Shown: positions 38,631-47,427 of the stretch, in pieces
Position numbering within the stretch: the first letter of the stretch is position 1
How the letters are laid out: every line of letters starts with the position of its first letter
Assembly (NCBI RefSeq): GCF_900102425.1
Contig: NZ_FNBT01000002.1
Location: forward strand, 372,001-436,000
Direction: 5' to 3'
Length of the DNA: 64,000 nt
Source: Blastococcus aurantiacus
Lineage (GTDB): Bacteria > Actinomycetota > Actinomycetes > Mycobacteriales > Geodermatophilaceae
Made by a program: the position numbers and the translations under genes
Notes under the pieces: generated by a model
The model's input: the letters and a program-made list of their open reading frames with translations, nothing else
Told to the model about the DNA's origin: nothing
Database searches by the model: none

Positions 38631-39119
38631 TCAGGCCGGGATGCGCTCCCCCGGGCCCGCGGTCCGCGGGCTCGGGACCGGCGAGCCGGCGGAGGACACC
38701 GGCAGGGCCTCGACGACGTCGGCGGCGGTGACGCCGGAGGCCGCGCGCTCGATCAGCACCGCGGCGGCGGCGCGCTCGGCGCCACTGGGCTCGGCGACGT
38801 ACACCGGCATGTGGTCGTAGAGCGAGGTGAAGACCGCGCTCACGAACGCGTAGGCGGCCTGCGCCTGCGGCGAGAACTTGGCGACGCCGGTGCGCGGACC
38901 GAGGTCCACGCCGACCGTCACCCGGACGACGCGGTCGTCCTTGCTCAGGCCGGAGACCGCGAACGCGACCTCGTCGTGCTCGGCGGCCAGCGAGGCGAGA
39001 GCCGCGAGGCACTTGCGCGTGGCACCGCGCCGCGGACGCAACTGGACGTGGACGACCACGGACTCGTGCTCGCCGCCGTGGTCGACGCCGGTCTGCGCGT
39101 TGGATGCACTGTGTTGCAT
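38631..39119 (-). CDS. Hypothetical protein beside csrA and the sigma-like gene
   Basis: A 162-residue protein I do not recognise. The central part (VVVHVQLRPRRGATRKCLAA, DDRVVRVTVGVDLGPRTGVA, AQAAYAFVSAVFTSLYDHMP) suggests a small alpha/beta domain. The C-terminal 30 residues are Pro/Ser-rich and probably disordered. No membrane segment is seen. Its position between a sigma-like gene and csrA suggests a regulatory role, which is only inference. Confidence 0.6.
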   Translation of the reverse strand: MQHSASNAQTGVDHGGEHESVVVHVQLRPRRGATRKCLAALASLAAEHDEVAFAVSGLSKDDRVVRVTVGVDLGPRTGVAKFSPQAQAAYAFVSAVFTSLYDHMPVYVAEPSGAERAAAAVLIERAASGVTAADVVEALPVSSAGSPVPSPRTAGPGERIPA

Positions 39120-39314
39120 GGTGATCGCCCCCTGTCACTTGCTTGGGGAGAAATCTGCCTCATCCCCTCGGCAACCGAGGGCACAACACTCGCCGTGTCC
39201 TACGCACGTGTCGGCCAACTCTTCGGCAGAAGTTGCCCGTGTCGCTGGCCCCACGGCGCTCGAGGGGCGGCCTTTGGCAGCGTCTGCCGAAGACAGCCCC
39301 TCGACACCGGCGGC

Positions 39315-39584
39315 TCAGGCCTGCGCGTCCTCCACCTGCTCGGCCGCCGGCTCGGCGCTGACCGGGGCGAACGCCGCCAGCGCACCGAGGCTGTCGGCAG
39401 TGACCTGGGCGGCGAGGGCGTTGGCCTCCGCGATCTGCCGGTAGACCTCCTCGCGGTGGATGGTGACCTCGCGGGGGGCCTTGAAGCCCAGGCGGACGGT
39501 GCCGCCGCGCACCTCGACGACGTGGACCTCGATGTCGTCGCCGATGCGGATGGTCTCGCCGACGCTGCGCGTGAGTGTGAGCAC
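39315..39584 (-). CDS. csrA: Carbon storage regulator, RNA-binding translational repressor
   Basis: An 89-residue protein. The first 60 residues are a canonical CsrA: MLTLTRSVGETIRIGDDIEV, VRLGFKAPREVTIHREEVY, with the RNA-contacting Arg and VTIHREE strand. The C-terminus has about 25 extra Ala/Glu-rich residues. CsrA binds GGA motifs in leader RNAs; in Bacillus it represses flagellin and is itself held by FliW. GTG 39584 has GGAGGG 6 nt upstream. fliW is the gene immediately before it. Confidence 0.93.
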   Translation of the reverse strand: MLTLTRSVGETIRIGDDIEVHVVEVRGGTVRLGFKAPREVTIHREEVYRQIAEANALAAQVTADSLGALAAFAPVSAEPAAEQVEDAQA

Positions 39585-39666
39585 GTGTACCCCTCCATGG
39601 GTGTGTGTGGTGCCGTCCGTGGCTGCCCGCGGGCGGGCGGACGGGCGGGACGCCCGTCGAAAAGTG

Positions 39667-40134
39667 TTATCGGCGCACGGGGCACCGGACCGGATGGGTG
39701 GGATCGGACAGGACGACCTGCCGCGCCCGGCGGGTGGCGGGGTTCACCACGAGCGGCGCCCGGAGGTTGGCCGTCGTCCCGGAGACGTCCCCGTCCGGCA
39801 CCGTCAGCAGGGCGTACACGCGCCCCGCCTGCACCGAGGCCAGTCCCAGCTCCGCCAGCGCCGACCCCGGGAGCACGGGGGCGTACTCCGGGAAGAAGGC
39901 GGTCGCGGGAGCCACGAGGAAGCGCGGACCGTCGGGCGCCATCGACTGGAGCCAGGACAGCAGGCCGGAGGCGTCGGCGGGCACCAGCACGAACTCCCGG
40001 TGGTCGGGGAATCCGGCCAGCGGCTCGGTCAGCTCCACGACCAGGACCGCGGGGACGGCGTCCTCGACGCGCTGGACCGGCGTGCTCGCGGGGGCGTGCG
40101 GGCGCGCGGCCAGGAGTGCCGGGGACGGCGTCAT
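39667..40134 (-). CDS. fliW: Flagellar assembly factor FliW
   Basis: A 155-residue small beta-rich protein. The signature is LTEPLAGFPDHREFVLVPAD and FPEYAPVLPGSALAELGLAS with VNPATRRARQVVLSD. FliW binds flagellin and antagonises CsrA so that flagellin synthesis matches export. GAGGAGG lies 8 nt before ATG 40134. It sits between flgL and csrA, the same functional pair as in Bacillus. Confidence 0.93.
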   Translation of the reverse strand: MTPSPALLAARPHAPASTPVQRVEDAVPAVLVVELTEPLAGFPDHREFVLVPADASGLLSWLQSMAPDGPRFLVAPATAFFPEYAPVLPGSALAELGLASVQAGRVYALLTVPDGDVSGTTANLRAPLVVNPATRRARQVVLSDPTHPVRCPVRR

Positions 40135-40183
40135 GCCGGGCACCTCCTCGGAGCGCCGGCCACGGGGGCGGGGTGGCCGGTCA

Positions 40184-41062
40184 TCAGCGGAGGTAGTCGA
40201 GCAGGGTGGGCGAGATGGACTTCGCGGTCGCGGCGAGCGCGGCCTCGTAGCCCATCTGGCGCATCTGCACGTCCATGATCGTCTTGGGGAGGTCGATGTC
40301 CTCGGCCGCGCCCAGCTGCTTGCGCAGGGTGATCTGCCGGTCGGCGTTGACCTGCTCCGCCTGGTCGAGCCGCGCGCCGCGGGCGCCGATGTCGGCGAGG
40401 GCACCGGTCATCTTCTCGAAGACCGCGTCGAGCGCCCCGAGGTCGGCGTCCAGCCCCGGCACGTTGGTGGTCAGATCGGTGGCGATGCGGCCGACGACGG
40501 CGAACAGGTCGTTCGCGCCGGTGCCGAACGCCTCCGGCCCGGTGAGGTCCACCCGCAGGAGCTCGCTGTCGGAGACCCGCCGCAGGACCTCGGCACGATC
40601 GTCACCGACGTAGTTGCCGGCGGGCCCGTAGGCGGCGTCCCCGGCCGTCACGCCCCCGAACAGGGGCCGACCCATGACCTTGGTGTTGGCCATGTTGAGC
40701 AGGCCGTCGCGCAGCGAGGCGACCTCGATGGCCAGGGCCTGCTGGCTGGCGGGTGAGCTGGCCGCGTTGTTGCCCTGGAGGGTCAGGTTCCGGACGCGCT
40801 TGACCACGTCCATCATCTCCATCAGCGTCGAGCTGCCCTGCTCGAGCCAGGACTTCGCGTCGGTGACGTTGCGGGCCTGCTGCGCGACCGACGCCTGCTC
40901 GGTCCGCGTCTGCATCGCGGTGTTGGTCCCGGTGGGCGAGTCCGACGGCCGGCTGATCGCCTTGCCGGAGGTGAGCTGCTGCTGCAGCTTGCCCAGGGCG
41001 TCGAGGTTCCGGTTGAGGCCCTGCAGGCTGGTGAGCGTGACTGCACGCTGGGTGATGCGCAC
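40184..41062 (-). CDS. flgL: Flagellar hook-filament junction protein FlgL (HAP3)
   Basis: A 292-residue flagellin-like junction protein. The N-terminal coiled-coil reads MRITQRAVTLTSLQGLNRNL and SGKAISRPSDSPTGTNTAMQ. The C-terminal helix ends PKTIMDVQMRQMGYEAALAA. It sits 5 bp after flgK and connects hook to filament. Confidence 0.94.
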   Translation of the reverse strand: MRITQRAVTLTSLQGLNRNLDALGKLQQQLTSGKAISRPSDSPTGTNTAMQTRTEQASVAQQARNVTDAKSWLEQGSSTLMEMMDVVKRVRNLTLQGNNAASSPASQQALAIEVASLRDGLLNMANTKVMGRPLFGGVTAGDAAYGPAGNYVGDDRAEVLRRVSDSELLRVDLTGPEAFGTGANDLFAVVGRIATDLTTNVPGLDADLGALDAVFEKMTGALADIGARGARLDQAEQVNADRQITLRKQLGAAEDIDLPKTIMDVQMRQMGYEAALAATAKSISPTLLDYLR

Positions 41063-41067
41063 TCAGA

Positions 41068-42474
41068 TCACAGCCCCACGCGGCCGGTGCGGTTGATCAG
41101 CACGTCGAGCATCTCGTCGATCGTGCTGACCAGCCGGCCGGCCGCGGCGTACGCGTGCTGGTACGAGAGCATGTTCGTCATCTCCTCGTCGAGGTTGACG
41201 CCGGCCACCGACTCGCGGGACGCGTCGATCTGGGTCGTGATGACCTGCTGGATCTGGACGCCGCGGTTGGCCACCGCCGCCTCGACACCGAGCTGGACGA
41301 CCAGCCTCCGGTACGTGGCGTCCGGACCACCGGCCTTGCTGCGCAGCTGGGCGATCTCGTCGGCCTTGCTGCTGTCGGTGTTCGCCGCACCCGGCAGGCC
41401 GGAGGCTGCGATCAGTGCCGGGTCGTCGAACGCCACGCGGATGTTCGATGCGTTGATGGGACTGCCGTCGGCGGACTCGAAGACGTCGATCCCCGGGTTG
41501 CCCAGCTTGTCGTAGGCGCCGGTGGTGTGGACCCCGTTGACCGCGTCCGCGAAGTCCTTCGCCAGCGCGTCCAGGTCGGACTGGTAGCTCGGGAAGATCC
41601 CGTTCATCGCCGCGAGCTGCCCCGCCGCCGTGCCGTCGGGGCGCACCGTGTGCCCGCCGACCGCGGTGACGACCCGGACCGGGGAGGTCCCGGTACCGGC
41701 CAGGTCCAGGCTGCCGGCGACCGCCAGCTTGGTGGCACTCGTCCCGCCGACCAGGGTCACGCCGCCGACGATGACGTCGACCATGCCGTCCTTGCCGTGC
41801 CGGACACTGGCGCCGGCCTGGTCCGCGAGCTTCATGACCAGCAGGTCGCGCTGGTCGACCAGCGAGTTGACCGGCAGGCTGGTCTGGTTCCCGCGCTGGA
41901 TGGCCTGGTTGAGGTCGGCGATCGACGCCGCGGCCGCGTTGACGTCGTCCACCAGGACGGTGAGGTTCTCCCGCGTCTGGTTCCACTGCGCCTTCAGCGA
42001 GGCGGAGGCGAAGTGCAGCCCGCCCACGAGCGCCTCCATCTGCTGGAGGACCTGGGCGCGCGTCGCGTCGGTGTCCGGACCGTTCGTCACGGCCTCCCAG
42101 CCGTCCCACACGTCGGCGAGCAGGCTCTGGATGCCCTGGTCACCGGGCTCGCGGAAGGCAGTCTCCACCTGCTCGAGGGCACCCGCCTCGGTGCTCAGCC
42201 GGGCGTAGTTGGCGTGCTCGGTGTGGCCGCGGCCCTCGAGGAAGGCGTCGCGGATGCGGGTGACCTGCTCGACCGAGACCCCGCCCCCGATCCCGTCGCT
42301 GGTCGAGTAGAAGGCGGGGACGGCGCTGCCGCCGATGGCCTGCATGTCGGCCCGCTGGCGGGAGTAGCCCTCGGTGTTGACGTTGGCGATGTTCTGGCCG
42401 GCCACGTCGAGTGCCCGCCGCTGCGCCCAGAGCGCCGTCGTCGCGGCGTTGAGCGCGGAGAAGGTCCCGCTCAC
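41068..42474 (-). CDS. flgK: Flagellar hook-associated protein FlgK (HAP1)
   Basis: A 468-residue junction protein. It begins SGTFSALNAATTALWAQRRA with the rod/hook motif GQNIANVNTEGYSRQ, and ends with the C-terminal pair MTNMLSYQHAYAAAGRLVST. GTG 42474 overlaps the flgN stop (GTGA), so chaperone and substrate are coupled. Longer upstream frames run through flgN in another frame and are not real. Confidence 0.94.
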   Translation of the reverse strand: MSGTFSALNAATTALWAQRRALDVAGQNIANVNTEGYSRQRADMQAIGGSAVPAFYSTSDGIGGGVSVEQVTRIRDAFLEGRGHTEHANYARLSTEAGALEQVETAFREPGDQGIQSLLADVWDGWEAVTNGPDTDATRAQVLQQMEALVGGLHFASASLKAQWNQTRENLTVLVDDVNAAAASIADLNQAIQRGNQTSLPVNSLVDQRDLLVMKLADQAGASVRHGKDGMVDVIVGGVTLVGGTSATKLAVAGSLDLAGTGTSPVRVVTAVGGHTVRPDGTAAGQLAAMNGIFPSYQSDLDALAKDFADAVNGVHTTGAYDKLGNPGIDVFESADGSPINASNIRVAFDDPALIAASGLPGAANTDSSKADEIAQLRSKAGGPDATYRRLVVQLGVEAAVANRGVQIQQVITTQIDASRESVAGVNLDEEMTNMLSYQHAYAAAGRLVSTIDEMLDVLINRTGRVGL

Positions 42475-42953
42475 AGGGCGCCGTCCAGGGTGACCGCGCG
42501 GTGGCTGCCGTCGTCGTGGCGGCCGCTGGAACCGTAGGTGCCCGTGGCGGAGCGGGTCTTCATCAGCGTGTCGCTGATGGCGGCCAGGCCGCCCTCGATC
42601 AGCTCCCGGTTGGCGTCGGACAGGCTGCGCAGGTCGGTGATGAGCACCAGCAGCGCCTCGTGGTGCTTGCCGAACAGGTCGTTCCACGGCGCCGGGGCGG
42701 CCTCGGCGACCTGCTTCAGCGACGGGTTGGCCTGCAGGCCGAGGCGCGCAGCGATGGCCTCGGTGGCCGCCGACCGCTCCACCTCGAGGGTGCGCATCTG
42801 GTCGAGGACGACCTCGATCTCGTGCGCGATGCGCGCCAGCCAGCGGGTCTTCCCGGTGACGATCAGGTACTGCTTCTCCTCCGCCTTGAACAGCAGGAGG
42901 TCCAGGAGTTCCTGTTCCCGCCACAGCAACGTCGACAGGTGCTGGTAGTCCAC
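42471..42953 (-). CDS. flgN: Flagellar export chaperone FlgN
   Basis: A 160-residue helical chaperone for FlgK and FlgL. The pattern LSTLLWREQELLDLLLFKAE, KTRWLARIAHEIEVVLDQMR and the helical remainder fit FlgN-type proteins. It is the first gene of the minus-strand flgN-flgK-flgL-fliW-csrA run. A candidate FliA-like promoter lies 76-103 nt upstream (43029-43056). Confidence 0.85.
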   Translation of the reverse strand: MDYQHLSTLLWREQELLDLLLFKAEEKQYLIVTGKTRWLARIAHEIEVVLDQMRTLEVERSAATEAIAARLGLQANPSLKQVAEAAPAPWNDLFGKHHEALLVLITDLRSLSDANRELIEGGLAAISDTLMKTRSATGTYGSSGRHDDGSHRAVTLDGAL

Positions 42954-43028
42954 GCGTCCACCGCCTCTCCGTCTCTCGTGCTGGGCGCCGCTGCGGTCGA
43001 CCCGCCCGGCGCTCCCTCGTCGGAGGTG

Positions 43029-43056
43029 GCTTCGGCACCGTTCCCGGCCCCCTCAA
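43029..43056 (-). promoter_or_regulatory. Candidate FliA-type promoter for the flgN operon (weak)
   Basis: On the minus strand TTGAG is followed after exactly 15 nt by GCCGAAGC. This resembles the TCAAG-N15-GCCGATGA sites of other flagellar operons at 5 of 8 positions in the -10 part but has a different -35. Confidence 0.35.
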
Positions 43057-43078
43057 GCCGAAGTGCGCAGCGACGTGC

Positions 43079-43106
43079 TCAAGTCGAGACCGAAAGTTGC
43101 CGATGA
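43079..43106 (+). promoter_or_regulatory. FliA-type promoter upstream of fliA
   Basis: TCAAG at 43079-43083, 15 nt, GCCGATGA at 43099-43106. The -10 part is close to the classical sigma-28 element GCCGATAA. The same pattern occurs at fliC, flgB and flbD, which suggests fliA is autoregulated. If transcription starts near 43113, the GTG at 43110 would be too early and GTG 43146 is favoured. Confidence 0.7.
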
Positions 43107-43145
43107 GCGGTGCCACCCCGGCCCGGGTCAGCCGAGAAGAGAGGC

Positions 43146-44090
43146 GTGAGCCCAGCCCGTACCTTCGCGTCCGAGCGCCCTCAGCGCGAGCGGATCCCGC
43201 TCGAACGTCCCGCCGCCGGACGCACTCCGCACCCGTCGAAGCCTCCTGTCCGGGCGCGGAGCCAGGCCGACGTCGACGCCCTGGTCACGGAGCACCTGCC
43301 GTTGGCCGCGTTCGCGGTGAACGCCGTCGCGGCCCGCATCTCGTTGCCCGCGCACGTCAGCCGGGACGACCTGCTCTCCTGCGCCCACGTGGCCCTGGTC
43401 GAGGTCGCCAGGCGCTTCGACCCCTCGGCCGGCGCCTCGTTCAGCACCTACGCCCTGGCGCGGTTGCAGGGAGCGGTGCTCGACGAGCTGCGCTCGGGCG
43501 ATTGGGCTAGCCGCTCGGTGCGCGCCGCCGCCCGCCGCACCGACGCCGCCGCCGACGCGCTCACCATCTCGCTGGGCCGGCCCCCGACGCGCGAGGAGCT
43601 GGCCGCCGCGCTGGGCGTGCCGAGCAGCGAGCTCGACAGCCTGCGGGTGGACGTCCACCGCGCGGTCATGGTGAGCATCGACGCCGAGACCGGCGCCGAC
43701 GGGAGTTCGCTCGACCTGCCGGACACCGGGGAGTCCCCCGAGCGCGCCCTGCTCCGCACCGAACGGGCGCGGTACCTGCACGAGGCGATCCGCGCGCTGC
43801 CCGACCGGCTGGACGAGGTCGTCGAGCGGAACTTCTTCGGTGACGAATCGCTGACCGACATCGCGGAGGACCTCGGCGTCACCCTCTCCCGCGTCTCGCA
43901 GATGCGGGCTCGCGCCCTCACGCTCCTCCACGCCGCCATGAGCGAGGTGTGGGACGGCAGGGCCGTACCCGCCGACGGCGGCGTGCGCGCCCGCAACCAG
44001 CAGCGCAGCTACGTCGACCGGGTCGCCGGCCGGCAGCACACCGTGCCCGGACCGCGCACCCCGTGGGCCGGGGTAGCCCGACCGGCCTGA
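43146..44090 (+). CDS. fliA: Flagellar sigma factor FliA (sigma-28)
   Basis: A 314-residue sigma factor. Region 2 reads VSRDDLLSCAHVALVEVARR, FDPSAGASFSTYALARLQGAV and LDELRSGDW. Region 3 includes LGRPPTREELAAALGVPSSE. Region 4 reads LPDRLDEVVERNFFGDESLT and EDLGVTLSRVSQMRARAL. An N-terminal Arg/Pro-rich part of about 40 residues and a C-terminal tail are extra. The start is GTG 43146 because of GAAGAGAGG upstream and the promoter at 43079; GTG 43110 is the alternative. It is divergent to flgN and central to the motility region. Confidence 0.9.
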   Translation: MSPARTFASERPQRERIPLERPAAGRTPHPSKPPVRARSQADVDALVTEHLPLAAFAVNAVAARISLPAHVSRDDLLSCAHVALVEVARRFDPSAGASFSTYALARLQGAVLDELRSGDWASRSVRAAARRTDAAADALTISLGRPPTREELAAALGVPSSELDSLRVDVHRAVMVSIDAETGADGSSLDLPDTGESPERALLRTERARYLHEAIRALPDRLDEVVERNFFGDESLTDIAEDLGVTLSRVSQMRARALTLLHAAMSEVWDGRAVPADGGVRARNQQRSYVDRVAGRQHTVPGPRTPWAGVARPA

Positions 44091-44114
44091 GGCCGGTCCC
44101 CCTCTCCCGAACGA

Positions 44115-44152
44115 CGTGGTCCCCGTACGCCTGACGGCGGACGGGGACCACG
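44115..44152. terminator. Hairpin terminator between fliA and the glycosyltransferase
   Basis: CGTGGTCCCCGT (44115-44126) pairs perfectly with ACGGGGACCACG (44141-44152). It lies between convergent genes. Confidence 0.65.
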
Positions 44153-44189
44153 GTGAACGGCCGGCGGGTGGACGGCTGGGTCGGACGAG

Positions 44190-46094
44190 CTACCCCGTCA
44201 CCAGGGCGCGGTCGGTCGTCCACAGGGCGGAGCCCAGGAGCTCGTCGACGACGTCGAGCGCGTCGGCAGAGAAGGTGAGTTCCTCACCGATCGACAGACC
44301 CGCCACCTCGGGTGCCTCCACCTCCAGGCAGAGATCCCCGCAGTCCTCGGTCGTCTGCCCCACGCTCTCGAGCACCGACGTGAGGCACGCGATGCTGGCG
44401 GCCGCGGTCGCGTCGTCGCCGGGCACCGGAGGCAGGCTGACCCGCAGGCGCGGGTGTGCCGCCGCGGTCTCGGCCAACCGCGCCATCCAGGCCTCGTGGC
44501 ACTCCCAGCCCGCGGGGACGCGGACCGCGAGCGTCGGCCGGTGGGCGGCGACGACCGCGAGGTCGTAGCGCATCCGGCGGTCGAGGAGCCCCGCGATCGG
44601 CTCGGCGAAGAACTCCGGTGCCGGGATCGTGCCCGCCGGCATGATGCGTGCGGTGAGCGCCGAGAGGCGGGCTCCGTAGCCGGGCTCCTCGATCCGTTCG
44701 GGGTACTCGTCGAGATCCGCAGGGGCCGCCGACCTGGCCAGGTCGTACACCGCCTCGAGCCCGGCGTCCCAGGCCGGGCCGGCGTTGACGGCGCGGACCT
44801 GCTCGGCGGCGTGCCGCCCCCGTCGGTGGCGCAGGTCGGGATCGGCCACCAGCTCGGCCAGCGTCGCGAAGTACTCGTCGTCGGTCCGCCCCACGTACCC
44901 CGCACCGGTCACGCCGGGGATGTCGGCGTGGTAGACGTCCCCGTACGGGATGTCCGGCTGGAGGCTGAGGGTGGGAAGCCCGGCCATGGCCGCCTCGACG
45001 AGGGCCGTTCCGCCGGTCAGCGGGTAGGAGTCCAGGTACAGGTCCATCGCCGGGAAGAGGGACTCGGGATCGGGGAGGAAGCCGAGCGGGAAGACCCGTC
45101 CCGGGAACCTCTCCCCCAGCGCCTGCCACTGTTCCGTGTCCGAGGGCCCGACGAGGTAGACCACGAGCTGGTCGAACCGCTCCAGGGCCTGCGCGAGGAT
45201 CCCGTCGAAGCCCTCCCCCCACACCGGCGACATCTTGTACGGGCTGCCCACCGACAGGGCGGCCACCTGGTCCTGCAAGCCCAGCGCCGCCCGCATCTCC
45301 TCCCGCGAGGACGACAGCGGGACGTCGGGGACGGGCAGCGCCAGCCGGGCATGCCGCTCGGGGCGGACGCCGCGGAGCTCACGGGTGACACGGAGCCCGG
45401 GTGAGCGGTTGTCCACCACGAGGTCGGCGCAGCCGAGGCCGAGCCAGAACGTGTGGTCGGCGTGGTTCTCCAGGAGCACCGGTGGCCGGCGACCGGGCAT
45501 GTTCGCGGCCGCCAGGGCGATGGCGTCCCAGGGGTGCGTGTGGAGGACGACCACGTCGGCGGCGTCCATGTGCCGGCGCAGTGCGTGCGCCCGGGCACCG
45601 AAGGTGGGGTGCGCCTCCTTGAGGTCGAAGACCTGACCTCCCGTGGACCGGGCGGCGGCCCGCAGCGGTTCGGGCGACGGCCCGCCCTGATTGGTGAGCA
45701 CGACGTCCGAGCGACGGGGATCGCGCTCGATCCACCGCCACGCGAGGCGGGTGTGCCCGCCGACGCCGTAGGTCTCGCTCAGCACGTGCAGCACACGGCC
45801 ACGGGCCCGCTGCCCGTCGATCTCGGGCGCGGGCCCCCCGGCGCGGGCGGCGGACACCACGGCGCGCTCGAGCCGCGGGTCGGCGAGCAGCCCGACGGGC
45901 GCGCACCAGGTCATGTTCCCGATCAGGGTCGCGGTCAGCAGCACCCTTTCCAGGTCGCCCTGGCGGGCGTAGGCCTCGACGACCTCCACCAGCCGGTCGT
46001 ACTGCTCGCGGTGGGCCGCGACCCGTCGCAGTGCGTCGTCGGAGACCGAACGGGCGGCGACCGGGGTGCGCGGGCCGGGGATCTGCATGGTCAT
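44190..46094 (-). CDS. GT4-like glycosyltransferase, probable flagellin modification
   Basis: A 634-residue enzyme. An N-terminal helical part (about 1-95) precedes a GT-B fold: VLHVLSETYGVGGHTRLAWR near 100, DVVVLHTHPWDAIALAAANM, VAALSVGSPYKMSP and the donor-site region LDSYPLTGGTALVEAAMAGL near 360. The last 160 residues are a separate domain. It resembles the TPR/GT proteins found in flagellar glycosylation islands, and it lies between fliA and fliC. The donor sugar is unknown. It is read away from fliC, 7 bp after the next glycosyltransferase. Confidence 0.75.
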   Translation of the reverse strand: MTMQIPGPRTPVAARSVSDDALRRVAAHREQYDRLVEVVEAYARQGDLERVLLTATLIGNMTWCAPVGLLADPRLERAVVSAARAGGPAPEIDGQRARGRVLHVLSETYGVGGHTRLAWRWIERDPRRSDVVLTNQGGPSPEPLRAAARSTGGQVFDLKEAHPTFGARAHALRRHMDAADVVVLHTHPWDAIALAAANMPGRRPPVLLENHADHTFWLGLGCADLVVDNRSPGLRVTRELRGVRPERHARLALPVPDVPLSSSREEMRAALGLQDQVAALSVGSPYKMSPVWGEGFDGILAQALERFDQLVVYLVGPSDTEQWQALGERFPGRVFPLGFLPDPESLFPAMDLYLDSYPLTGGTALVEAAMAGLPTLSLQPDIPYGDVYHADIPGVTGAGYVGRTDDEYFATLAELVADPDLRHRRGRHAAEQVRAVNAGPAWDAGLEAVYDLARSAAPADLDEYPERIEEPGYGARLSALTARIMPAGTIPAPEFFAEPIAGLLDRRMRYDLAVVAAHRPTLAVRVPAGWECHEAWMARLAETAAAHPRLRVSLPPVPGDDATAAASIACLTSVLESVGQTTEDCGDLCLEVEAPEVAGLSIGEELTFSADALDVVDELLGSALWTTDRALVTG

Positions 46095-46101
46095 GACCGG
46101 C

Positions 46102-47178
46102 TCAGGCGCCGATGCGCTGGCTGCGGACCCGGTTGTCGAGCGCCCGACGCCAGGCGTCCGCCCAGACCGGGGCGGTGTGCTCGGTCAGGTGCTGGGCGAG
46201 TACCACCTCGCGGTTGCGGGCAGCGATCTCGCGGCGGCGGTCGCCGTCGTCGATCGCCTTCGCGATGTGGTCGGCCCAATCACGGGGCCGCTTCGCCCGC
46301 ATGCCCAGGCCCAGGCGCTCGTAGTCCGGTGTGTTCGACCGGATCGGGAAGACACCGCGGGCGGCGTACTCCAGGGGCTTGAGCCAGCTCTTGGCCTCGT
46401 TGAACCGGTCGAGCCGCAGCGGGGCGATGCCCACGTCGAAGAGCTCTCCCACGGCCGAGAGGTACTCGTCCACGGTGTCCTTCCACGGCACCTCGATCGG
46501 CGGCTCCGGGAGGTGCAACCGCTGCTGGGCGTCCATGGCCTGACCGAGGATCGTGAACCGGCTCGCGCGGCGCGCGCGGTCCAGCCCCTGCTGCAGTCCC
46601 GACTCCATGGCCTGGAGGTCGTAGGGGTGGCTCGCCAGCGATCCCGTCCAGCCGACCGTGACCGTCTCCGGCTCCGGCCGGTCGTAGGCGGGGGCCAGCT
46701 CGGCGATCCGCCGGGGGATGGCGTTGGGCACCACGACGCCACGACCGTGCCGGGCGTACTCCTCCAGCAGCGCCGGGGTGGTGGCGGTGACCAGGTCCGC
46801 CTCGCGGGCGCATGCCGCGATCCAGTGCGCGACGTTGTGGTGCTGGATCGTGGCGAAGCCCATGTGCCCGTAGGCGATGCCGCTGAACAGGTCGTCGATC
46901 TCCACGACGACGGCCACGCCCTGCGCCTGGAGCAGACGCAGGATCTGCAGGGCCGGCTTCGTCTTCGGCAGCTGGAGGACCACGACGTCCGCGCCGTCCG
47001 CGTCCACCGAGATCACGTCGGAGGACTCGTCCTCGGCCGGACCGCTCATCCGCGTGGCGAGCCCGTAGCTCAGGGTGACCTGGACTTCGAGGCCCGCCTC
47101 GTTGACGGCCCGGGCGGGCTCGGTCGCCCGGTAGTACAGCGACCCCGCGAAGCGGGTCGACGACAACTTGACCTTCAT
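46102..47178 (-). CDS. GT4-family glycosyltransferase, probable flagellin modification
   Basis: A 358-residue GT-B enzyme. It reads SLYYRATEPARAVNEAGLEV, DADGADVVVLQLPKTKPALQ, VAVVVEIDDLFSGIAYGHMG, VVVPNAIPRRIAELA, VTVGWTGSLASHPYD and IAPLRLDRFNEAKSWLKPLE near residue 270, followed by YAARGVFPIRS, a typical donor-binding pair. ATG 47178 is divergent to fliC with 294 bp between the two starts. A role in decorating flagellin is inferred from position. Confidence 0.75.
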   Translation of the reverse strand: MKVKLSSTRFAGSLYYRATEPARAVNEAGLEVQVTLSYGLATRMSGPAEDESSDVISVDADGADVVVLQLPKTKPALQILRLLQAQGVAVVVEIDDLFSGIAYGHMGFATIQHHNVAHWIAACAREADLVTATTPALLEEYARHGRGVVVPNAIPRRIAELAPAYDRPEPETVTVGWTGSLASHPYDLQAMESGLQQGLDRARRASRFTILGQAMDAQQRLHLPEPPIEVPWKDTVDEYLSAVGELFDVGIAPLRLDRFNEAKSWLKPLEYAARGVFPIRSNTPDYERLGLGMRAKRPRDWADHIAKAIDDGDRRREIAARNREVVLAQHLTEHTAPVWADAWRRALDNRVRSQRIGA

Positions 47179-47374
47179 GGCCGGCGGGTGTCCTTCCGGG
47201 TCCGGGTTCACGACGCCGCCACGGTGCGGACCACACCGGGCTGGCAACGGCCCCACGCGGAGCCACCGGGCTCCCCATCGGCAGTCCCGGTGCGGGTCGA
47301 CACCGCACGATCGCGGTTCTGCGGCTGCCTCGGCCCCGTCCGGGTGAAGCAGTCGAAAAAGTCCCGGATTCGGG

Positions 47375-47402
47375 TCAAGGACCGGCGCCGGACAGCCGTA
47401 GA
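47375..47402 (+). promoter_or_regulatory. FliA-type promoter of fliC
   Basis: TCAAG at 47375-47379, exactly 15 nt, GCCGTAGA at 47395-47402. The predicted transcript starts near 47409 and has a leader of about 65 nt with four GGA motifs. Confidence 0.65.
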
Positions 47403-47427
47403 CCCCTGTGCAACACCCCGCCAGCAC

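Noticed and set aside
39668-39675. GCCGATAA on the minus strand upstream of csrA, identical to the classical sigma-28 -10 element
   Set aside because: It is formed by the last codons and stop of fliW, and there is no TCAAG-like element 15 nt upstream.
47252-47302. GCCGATGG on the minus strand before the 47178 glycosyltransferase
   Set aside because: The -10 matches but the position 15 nt upstream reads TGTCG, which does not resemble TCAAG; kept out as unsupported.
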